This document shows positions 40,534 through 48,220 of a DNA stretch of 64,000 nt, piece after piece. The position numbers were made by a program, and so were the translations under genes. Numbering within the stretch: position 1 is the first letter of the stretch; every line of letters begins with the position of its first letter. The notes under the pieces were generated by a model. It worked only from the letters and a program-made list of their open reading frames with translations, did not search any database and was not told where the DNA came from. The stretch covers positions 65,379,374-65,443,373 of the forward strand of contig NC_087065.1 of assembly GCF_963678635.1 (NCBI RefSeq). Direction: 5' to 3'. This DNA is from Symsagittifera roscoffensis (lineage: Eukaryota; Xenacoelomorpha; Acoela; Convolutidae).

Positions 40534-40760
40534 TCTTCTCAAGTGGGTGTGTATTTGCCTAATACACCCACCGAGGTCTTCTTTTGGGTGTCCTGCGATT
40601 GCCCGAGCTGTCCTACTAAGTAGCTCAAGGCAACCTCTTGGTCGAAAATTCGTCAAGTCTATGAAAAGCTCTCCCACACTCGGACTGCTCCAAGTGCACG
40701 AGAGTAGGGAACAATCTTTCTTCTCAAGTGGGTGTGTATTTGCTTAATACACCCACCGAG
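40534..40760 (-). repeat. Duplicated hairpin motif in leader
   Basis: Two units 185 bp apart each contain GTGGGTGTGTATT-loop-AATACACCCAC (40,543-40,571 and 40,728-40,756), an 11-bp stem with a 2-nt bulge. Each is followed by CGAGGTCTTCTT, a TGCCCGA segment and AAGTAGCTCAAGGCAACC. The loop differs by one base (TGCCT and TGCTT). Candidate packaging or dimerisation element. Confidence 0.65.
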
Positions 40761-41028
40761 GTCTTCTTCTATTTGTTCCCGGACTGCCCGAACTTTCCTA
40801 TTAAGTAGCTCAAGGCAACCACTCAGCCAAAATCACAATCAAAAAAAAATTTTGTTCGGGTACTTCTAACACACCCAATATAGAATCCAAAGTTGATCAC
40901 GAATTTCCGGGTCAGAATGGGTTCTTATGGTCCTGATAAGCACGCCTAATATCCTAATATGATCCTAATTAAATGGATATTTTCCGTTTCCCAAATTGCC
41001 ACAGAAGGTTTACCCAAGTCTCCTACAA

Positions 41029-41205
41029 GGAGGGTCACTAAAAGGTTTAAGACACTCCGGAGGGTTACCTCGGAGGGTACCTCAATCACTCAAGTTACTT
41101 AGGAGGGTATCTTAATCACCCAAGTTACTTCGGAGGGTCCCCCTAAACTTACTAAGGAGGGTCAATAAGATGCTTAATACGCTCCGGAGGGTCACTTCGG
41201 AGGGT
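41029..41205 (+). repeat. GGAGGGT motif cluster
   Basis: Eight copies of GGAGGGT (41,029, 41,059, 41,072, 41,102, 41,132, 41,156, 41,187 and 41,199, approximately), mostly as CGGAGGGTNACC or CGGAGGGTACCTC, within 180 bp. On the element RNA the motif reads ACCCTCC. Confidence 0.75.
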
Positions 41206-42973
41206 ACCTCCAAAATCAAGAAAAAGGGTTATATCACCGCAATAAAGCCTCTGAAAGCGGTCTACCTAACTTAAAACTAGGTTGGCTGACACGGTCAACC
41301 TTCCCAGTTGAATAAAAAGATGTTTTGATAAAATTTTCTGCCGCTCGGAGGGTTGCCCGTTATTTGGACCCTCCGAACCAACAAATTCTAAAAAATTTTT
41401 TCTTTTCCGAATTAATCAACCCAAAGCGGTTGCGATTCGGAAAAGTGGTCAAAAACGTCGACTTATGGGACCAAAATTATCCCGATCGGATAACTAGTCT
41501 TTGAGAAATCGTCAAAAACGCGTTCGTCAAAATGGCCTTTTTTCACCACCTATATAGGTTCTGAAAGACTTTTTTCGCAATTCCGGTCAAAAGTGCCTAA
41601 AAATACTTGAAATGAGCGTAGCAGCCCTGTACAGCACTGGAATAATGCAAAAAACCGGACCAAAATTGGTTTAGAAACAAAAATTTGGCCAAAAACTATC
41701 AAATTTGGACCCTCCGATTCCTTCCTTTTCCAAACCTTAAGTCGTTAGCTCTGTTCACGGAGCTACTCGGAGGGTTACCCAAAAATTTCTCTAGTAACCT
41801 AGCACGTTATGCTAGCACGCTCCTAACGCAAAAAATTTTATTGCTCTAACTCTAAAAACTCAAAAACGCGATCCCCAAAACAGATTGACAAAATACAGAA
41901 AATTATCAAAATTTTGAACGAAAAATTTTCGTTTTTCTGACTTCTACTGAGTCTTCGCTCACACGGTTTCTTTAGTAAAGGGGATCGAACTACGTAGCTA
42001 CTCTCTATATAAAAGCTTTTTGCCTATCGGAAAAGCTCGGATATCTGAAAATTTGGGGGTCTACAGTTTGGTCAAAAATTGGTAATTTTTGACAAAAAAA
42101 CGGGTGTTTCTTGGGTCTAAATAGGAGATAAGTAATATATAGTAAGGATAATAATCTATTAATAGTCGTTAATAAATAGTACTATACCCTCCTTTGCACC
42201 AAAATATCCGAATTAAGACCCTTAACTCGGAAATTTGTAATCGATGGAGGGTACAATCGGACCGCGCCAATCGTGCCCCCCACCACTTAAGTTTTAAAGA
42301 AATAGTACCCGAACGATACTAAAATTGCTTCAACGATACCCAACAGTCGTTGCGGATGTTGTCCTTGATATCCCTTTTGAGTGTGGAACACGTTGATCAG
42401 CTTGCCACTCTACCCTCCGGTCACCGGCAAAATCACCATTAACGTGCTTAAACACTCAAATTACACTCGAGGGCGGGTATCCAACCCTTCACCAAAACAC
42501 ACAATCTTTCTATCAGAAAGATATAAATCAATCTGAAACAATAACAAATAGGAAGGTCAGATCACATCTCGTCCGGAAATAACATATAAACTGTCACTTT
42601 ATGTTTTTTACTGTTTTTGGTCTTTTTTGGATTTTTTTTACTGTTTTTTGTACTTTTTGTTTTTAAATAAATTTATTTTTGGCTTTTTCTTGGTTATACA
42701 CTATTTTTGTTTGGTTTTACGCTTTCTTTTTAATTGTTTTTGGTCCCGGGACCTCGGGACAAGCGGGTTCATGACTTCCCACCTAACCCTCCGGCCCCCG
42801 GAATTTTCGGTGTTAACTAAGTTAAAAAGCTAAATCGTACTAGACGGAGGGGTACGCACCTTCCCCCTAGTACAAAAACGGTCATTAAGGCCTCTAACTC
42901 GGGCATACGCCCGGAGCGGAGGGTACGTCGCTGAAACGCTTGCTGATCATGATGGTTTCATGCCTTTAACAGG

Positions 42974-42990
42974 CCCACCCAGGAGCGCCA
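42974..42990 (-). promoter_or_regulatory. Primer-binding site
   Basis: On the coding strand TGGCGCTCCTGGGTGGG begins 12 nt after the 5' LTR. It starts with TGG, complementary to a tRNA CCA end. The implied tRNA 3' end is ...CAGGAGC-G-CCA, whose discriminator G would fit tRNA-Ser; this identity is unverified. Confidence 0.65.
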
Positions 42991-43002
42991 TAAAAACGTC
43001 TA

Positions 43003-43887
43003 TGTAACATTCGCCCAAATATCACACAGCGACGGAGCGTAGAAAAAGTACCTATTGACGACTGGCAGGCGTCAGTTACCTTAATTCCACTCGTTTTTCA
43101 CCGTCTCGACCTTGCCAGTTGATTTTCTGGTCTGTCTAGGGCAAAGTAAAAAGTTACTATTTTTAGGCCATCAGTCAAACGACTTTTGATCAGCTTTCGT
43201 TTGCATGCGAACACAACCACATAGCTGAGTCTCGGATCCTCAGACTACGTGATTGTCATTAAAAACACGGCTCGAACAACCTATTTTTATATGTTTTTGT
43301 GTGACAGTTTTATATTAAATCCATTGGAGATGGATTGACCCTTTCCTTTTTCTATCTACTCATGCTCTGAAATATCAAATAATATCGGTGTTTAATTAAT
43401 ATCTAGGACATTCCAGCAGCTGTTATAGTTAGTTTACCCAGTCCCTTCACATATAACAGTCTCTGGGGGACCAAGCCTCCGCTCCCGTGATTTTCTTGAG
43501 ATAACACTCTTATCTCCTATATTTCGTGTCCCGGGAGGGTTCCGTGGTATTTCTCTTCCCCCCACTGAAGTCTCCGTCTCCACAAATATTCGTCACTAAG
43601 GTCCTTATCGTGTGTTATTGCCACGATAAGAGGCTCCGTAAATCTCTTGTCTCTGACACAACTGTTCGTCACAATTTCTATCGTTGTTCTGATTTTTTCT
43701 ATTTTATTCAAAATGGCCGTCTTTTCTCTATTTCTCAGAAATGTTCTCCTTCAAATCGAAATTTTAAAATTAAAAATTCCAGAACATTCTGACCCTCCGT
43801 CGCAACACTTTTCTGTTCATAAGGCCTTTCGTCACTCTTTTTTATGTCGCGGGAAGGTTGTGCTGTGTCATCCGGCAGAATGGCACA
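43003..43887 (-). repeat. 5' LTR (right)
   Basis: 885 bp, near-identical to 19,855-20,739. On the coding strand it starts TGTGCC and ends GTTACA. A TATAAAAATAG on the minus strand at about 43,282-43,292 is a possible core promoter; the U3/R/U5 limits are not determined. Confidence 0.95.
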
Positions 43888-43989
43888 GGAACAAATCAAG
43901 AAGCAGCAGCAATCCTTAAAATCGCACCACTGGAGACACTCGAAAACCCGTTTCACCTCGCTCGAGTCGCAGCAGCAAGAAAGTGCTAG
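43888..43989 (+). pseudogene. 3' coding end of the interrupted non-LTR element
   Basis: After the shared GGA the frame of 19,708-19,854 continues to a TAG at 43,987 with an ALKIAPLE-like ending (ILKIAPLETLENPFHLARVA). This shows the LTR element split this gene. About 110-150 bp of probable 3' UTR follows; its end is not clear. Confidence 0.65.
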
Positions 43990-44109
43990 AAGAACATCAC
44001 GAACGCTATCCACATTGCTGCCCAAACTAATCAGTCCTAGAAATCCAACTGAGCTGTGTACGGGCTTACATGACCTGTCCTATCCAATTAGGCTACTTCA
44101 GTTAGCATA

Positions 44110-44515
44110 ATAATTTATGACCTACTGATTTACTGTTAGGTACCACCTATAAATATCGGACTGGGTTGAGTGATAGATCATATTAAAATCTATTCAGTCA
44201 TGATTTGAACGTATTAAAAAGTTTCAAAAAAAATCCCAGTATCGAGAAATACTGGTTTGAAATTTTTGTTTTCTATCCAATTTGGACCAAACAAAGTGAA
44301 GATAACTTGTTAAATAGGTCCTTTAAGATTAAGAAACTTGATTTCTTACAAACAAATTAGTTTTGAAAGCTATGTTTGTCATCTACCTGGCAAGAAAAAA
44401 GCTTCTTAAAATTTATTTTAAAAAATTTTGTTCAGAAATTTATGAAATTAGTTTTCGTTTGTTTGTGTGTTATTTTTCCAACTTTCGTAACGAAAAAAAA
44501 CTGAGTATTTGTGCT
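44110..44515. other. AT-rich stretch without genes
   Basis: Nothing recognised beyond T and A runs. It separates two non-LTR fragments. Confidence 0.4.
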
Positions 44516-44518
44516 CGG

Positions 44519-44556
44519 TTTGACGCTCGTTCCATGGTTTGACGCTCGTTCCATGG
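44519..44556 (+). repeat. Perfect 19-bp tandem duplication
   Basis: TTTGACGCTCGTTCCATGG is present twice in tandem, at the left edge of the non-LTR fragment that follows. Confidence 0.95.
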
Positions 44557-44934
44557 GCTGATGGTAAGCAGCCCTTGTGGGATTTTACGGTAGTAGACTC
44601 CTTAGCTCCTTGTAGGATTAATGCCGGGTCTGTTTGTAATCCTGCTACGGCTGCCGCTGAAGCGGAAGAGCGAAAAAGTGACAAGTATAAAGATCTTGTA
44701 GATGAAGGATATCTTTTTCAACCGCTAGCTTTGAAATTCAGGGCGCGGCCGGCCCCAGCACAGAAGTTTTTTTGAGCAAGCTTTGTAAGAACCTAAGTAT
44801 ATGCACTGAGGAACCCAGAGCAGGCAGCTTTTTATAACAGAGAATCTCCCTGGAAATACAGATTGCGAACGCCGCTTGCGTACTCGGAACAATAAATGAC
44901 AAAATAACTTTCGACGAAATTTTTTACTTGTAAT
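44539..44934 (+). pseudogene. 3' fragment of a non-LTR retrotransposon ORF
   Basis: Frame 44,539-44,775 reads TLVPWADGKQPLWDFTVVDSLAP, then a KYKDL...YLFQPLALK segment. After a frameshift, a second frame to 44,934 reads LSKLCKNLSICTEEPRAGSFL, stop, QRISLEIQIANAACVLGT. These are in the order of C-terminal segments I know from invertebrate non-LTR polyproteins (PW..GK.L.WD.T..DTLA; TGE.R...FL.QRIS...Q.GNAACVLGT). 5'-truncated and dead. Confidence 0.7.
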
Positions 44935-45870
44935 ACTTGTATATTATATTATCTCGTGTCGAGTTGCGTGTTCTTATTGAAGAAACGTAACCCGTATCGA
45001 TTTCAATTGAAAAGGACTTAAACACTTGTCATTCTTTTTTTATCTTCTTTTATCACTTCCATATCTAGAAAATTCCAAGGATTTTGACTGGAATACATGA
45101 TGAAGGCACTCATGACTGTAACCTCGGTTACTATGATACTTTTGACCTTCTGATTACATTGTAAAAGGTATTGTTGTCCTGAGCTTAAATTTGAAAAAAG
45201 AATCACCTGTGATCATTTTTCGTAAAGTTATGGGGGTTTAAAGATTGCCATTTTGGCCCATTAGGGACAGTTAACGCGCGATATATTTCGCGCTATTAAC
45301 CCTAAAGCGGAGATTTAATCCGTCTTAGAAATCGTTCCAAATTAGTTGAAGGAAGCTTATTTGCCATAATTGATTTGTTACTACCAGCAAAATCTGTCAC
45401 TTGGTACTTTATATGGCGTGTGGGAATGATGTTTTTCACAAAAATCTCAAATTTTAGAGGAAAAAAATTGCATTAAATTTTATTATATTTAATTTTTTTA
45501 TGTTATTACTATGCTCCATAGACCTTGAAAGGCAGTCGTAACATTCAGGGCTTCGCCCTTATATGAGTAGTCTTGTTCTGTTTTGAATTCAACTGTTGTC
45601 TATTATGCCTTATGTAGTAGCTTTTTACGCGTGTGTCACACCAGTACAAAAAGCGACACTATTTTGAAGAACTTTATAATTTCAAGGACTTTTTTTGTAG
45701 TTATTATAAATACGGTCGGAACATTCTGCTACTCTCACAGCAACCGGTTATCCTTGTTTTTTGGTCTTTATGGGACTTTTTTTAAAAAAAATTGGGACAT
45801 TTGATTACAGGAAGCCTAAGTAAGTTTGAATAGCGGGTAAGTTTGAAATATATGATTTGGTTTGATTTTC
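44935..45870. other. Intergenic region upstream of POLR3H
   Basis: AT-rich, with no gene recognised. Two near-copies of a TAAGTTTGAA motif at about 45,820-45,850, one as GGGTAAGTTTG, lie just before the POLR3H start and could mark a 36-nt 5' UTR intron. Confidence 0.4.
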
Positions 45871-45872
45871 AG
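45871..45872 (+). promoter_or_regulatory. Splice-acceptor-like site just before POLR3H ATG
   Basis: TTTGATTTTCAG ends two bases before the ATG at 45,875. An acceptor so close to the start, with no obvious upstream coding exon, fits a spliced-leader trans-splice site or a 5' UTR intron; the sequence cannot tell which. Confidence 0.4.
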
Positions 45873-45874
45873 GA

Positions 45875-46456
45875 ATGTTTGTTCTTAGTTCTTTAAAAGA
45901 TATAGCAAAAGTGGAATCTCGGAAATTCGCTCAAGATCAGTTAAGTGTCGTTTCAACAATTCTAGAAAATAAGTTTGCGAATAAAGTCGTAGTTAATTTA
46001 GGCCTATGCATTTGCCTTTTCGATGTAACAGGCGTTGAGGACTCGTATATTCTTGCCGGAGAGGGAGGTTATCATGTCAGAGTGCACTTTCGATATGTTG
46101 TCTTTCGACCATTTATGAATGAAGTCATTGTAGGAAAAGTAAAGTCATCGGGAACTGATGGAATTCATGTCTCACTTGGTTTCTTTGAAGACATCTTAAT
46201 TCCACCAGATAAAATGAGACCGATGACTACACTGGGTGATGATCATTTGTGGATTTGGCATTACGACACAGATGCTGGCAGAGCTGATTTGCATTTCGAT
46301 CTGGACGAACAAATACGTTTCAAAGTTATTGATGAAATTTTCACAGAAGTTGGGCCTCCGTCAACGAATCCCGAGCCGGGAAAGGAGCAAATACCATACA
46401 AGTTAATTGGAAGCATTGATGATGATGGCTTAGGTTTGCTAAAGTGGTGGTCTTGA
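45875..46456 (+). CDS. POLR3H: DNA-directed RNA polymerase III subunit RPC8 (Rpc25), 193 aa
   Basis: Single-exon gene. The protein is the Rpb7-like subunit of RNA polymerase III, which with Rpc17/CRCP forms the stalk used in transcription initiation of tRNA and 5S genes in the nucleus. The N-terminal about 80 residues match the Rpb7 N-terminal (SHS2-like) domain, with ENKFANKVVVNLGLCICLFDV. The OB-fold RPC25 domain follows (VGKVKSSGTDGIHVSLGFFEDILIP, WIWHYDTD...DLHFDLDEQIRFKV). It ends with the family signature GLGLLKWW. Vertebrate homologues are about 204 aa, so it is full length. Start chosen at MFVLS, as in the family. An ATTAAA poly(A) signal lies 10 bp after the stop. CFAP300 follows after 372 bp on the same strand. 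Confidence 0.95.
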   Translation: MFVLSSLKDIAKVESRKFAQDQLSVVSTILENKFANKVVVNLGLCICLFDVTGVEDSYILAGEGGYHVRVHFRYVVFRPFMNEVIVGKVKSSGTDGIHVSLGFFEDILIPPDKMRPMTTLGDDHLWIWHYDTDAGRADLHFDLDEQIRFKVIDEIFTEVGPPSTNPEPGKEQIPYKLIGSIDDDGLGLLKWWS

Positions 46457-46828
46457 TTTTTTTTGATTAAAACATGCTGTCTCAAATGTTTGTTATTTGT
46501 TTTATTTGCCGATTCTTGTTCATATCTCCAGAGTTAACCATTCTGAATTGGAATAGGATAGAGTATCAAATCTTAATTGTTTTTGTTGTTCATGAACAAA
46601 AACATCAGTGGTTTGAAAAGCTTTCAGTCATCAAAAATATGTCGTCAAAAATCTAAAACCAAAAGCACCGTTGAGTGGAATGTGAAAAAGTAGATTGTGA
46701 AAAACAATGATAGAAGGAACGAGAGACTGATCAACAGTCAAACCTGGAGAAGAGAAAACTCTTCTGGTTTTCGTTGTTGTTTCAGTAATATAATTAGTAT
46801 ATATGCGGATCGTTTTTTCTAGAGAGCA

Positions 46829-47922
46829 ATGGAAAAATCGTTCCAATTCAATCTGCTAGAGAGTGGCGTACAGCTAAGTCCAGAACACAAAGAGCTTCTG
46901 ATGAAATGGGGCTTGGATCGATCCTTGAGCAAGCACAAGTTCAATTTTGATCAGCCCATGCAAATTTATGAAATCGAAAATTTTATTTACAGTCTTTTGA
47001 GAAGCCAAGCAGTCTCTGCATCTCTGGGAGTTGCTGGCCTGGTATGTTGCTTTTTCTCCAGTAAAGCAAGTTGGTTTGCAATTAGAGTGCAAAATGAAAA
47101 AATTGACTTTGAAAAAATTAATCAAAATGAAAAGTTACGTTTGATTAGTTGGGCCGGTATGTTGTTCGCATATATTTTATGGGGACTTTCGGTACGTGTT
47201 TTTGATTTACTTGCATTTAGATCCACTTTGTAAAAAGTATTTGAGCTCGAACTTTTGATTCTATTTTTCTGACTATCGAGGCGTTTTACTATTTTTCAAG
47301 ATAATTTCATGCTGGTTAAAGCAAAAGTGTAAGTCTTGAAGAGGAAAAATCTAGGCTATCCTGATATTTTTAGGATATCGTGAAAGTTAAGTTTGAAAAG
47401 TTGACCTGCAATAACACTACCCTGGATCTGTTCAATGTTCTAAAAGAAGGCTCCATTGCTCCTGTAAGGCCCGACGGGAGTATCAATGGCTGTTTCCCAG
47501 ACAAATTTCAAGACGTCAATTGTGAAACTGAGCTACACATGGCACTTTTGAACGAGGACTCCGATCAATACTGCTTGTTTTCGGATGAAGACCGGAACGA
47601 GTTTCTGTTCCGACTCTTTCAATTGGTAGTCATCGGAGGATCTTTGTGTCAATACGAGAACTTACTGCAACCGTACTTGGACGTAACTAAGCAACTCTAC
47701 AAATCGCTTGTCAGCGTGTACAAAAACAAAAGTGAGAACAATAAACTGATGGTCTCATCTTCAGTTTTTGAGGTCAAAGAAGTCTCTAGTGAAGACGGGG
47801 AATCTTTTTTTCCTGCGTCATCTTGGAAAGACGAGCATGTACAAACAGTTTGTTATGTAATAGTTGACCCTGAGAAAAGACATGTAACAATTTTGACCAA
47901 CAAGCACATTCCTTTCTGGTAA
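46829..47922 (+). CDS. CFAP300: Cilia and flagella associated protein 300, two exons (253 aa)
   Basis: Exon 1 is 46,829-47,041 (71 codons, donor GTATGT). Exon 2 is 47,374-47,922, after a GATATTTTTAG acceptor. Both are phase 0 and total 762 bp. CFAP300 (C11orf70) is a cytoplasmic factor for assembly and transport of axonemal dynein arms. Recognised parts are the N-terminal FNFDQ..QIYE segment, EFLFRLFQLVVIGGSLCQYE, YLDVTKQLYKSLVSV, SSVFEVKEV, and the C-terminal CYVIVDPEKRHVTIL. Human protein is 267 aa, so length fits. TTTTTCTAG lies 6 bp before the ATG, a possible trans-splice acceptor. The presence of this gene implies motile cilia in the organism. Confidence 0.9.
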
Positions 47923-48220
47923 GCTATTACTCAATTTGTTGATTGCATATTTGGTACATTCTATTCTCATAACACCCTCTCCTGCCTGAATGTCAAGTTT
48001 TTGTAGTCAGTCCTTGTATTTTCATCACATTGGTCCGTTCAATGTAAAAAGTTATATAATATAATGTAAAAATTTCTGAAGTTTTGTAAAATATTGTAAA
48101 ATATATCGATGAAATAAATTCAAGAAGTTCCTATTCATCACATTAAAATTATAATAAAAAATACTATACATGTACTAGAACAGATTCAGTTTTATGATTG
48201 CTTTTTAAGATTGTTTTATT
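47923..48220 (+). other. CFAP300 3' end and NCDN upstream region
   Basis: AATAAA at about 48,112 is a probable CFAP300 poly(A) signal. A CTTTTTAAG acceptor-like site (AG at 48,208-48,209) lies 11 bp before the NCDN ATG. The roughly 95-bp gap between signal and acceptor is operon-like. Confidence 0.4.

Larger units (their letters stand above)
40047..43002 (-). other. Long 5' leader of LTR element
   Basis: About 2.95 kb between the 5' LTR and the first ATG of ORF A. Frames in it are short. It contains two hairpin repeats (40,534-40,760), a GGAGGGT motif cluster (41,029-41,205) with more scattered copies in both orientations up to 42,920, and a T-rich stretch at 42,600-42,720. Such a long leader implies internal ribosome entry, shunting or splicing, none of which can be proven here. 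Confidence 0.7.
19855..43887 (-). mobile_element. Giant LTR retrotransposon (Ty3/Gypsy-type), 24,033 bp
   Basis: Two direct 885-bp LTRs bound the element. Each begins TGTAAC and ends GGCACA on the plus strand, so both strands start TGT and end ACA. I found three mismatches between the LTRs by eye, implying recent insertion. The coding strand is minus, so the right LTR is 5'. Gene order is Gag-PR-RT-RH (ORF A), IN plus macro-like domain (ORF B), then a 2,955-aa ORF C. RT before IN places it with Ty3/Gypsy. Flanks are GAAGGA on the left and GGAACA on the right, giving a 3-bp GGA duplication (4 bp if the last LTR base is counted as target). It sits inside a decayed non-LTR element. At 24 kb it is far longer than the usual 5-10 kb, and it is clearly more GC-rich than its surroundings. 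Confidence 0.93.

Noticed and set aside
46474-46656. 60-aa ORF between POLR3H and CFAP300
   Set aside because: It lies in the POLR3H 3' UTR past the poly(A) signal and shows no conserved pattern.
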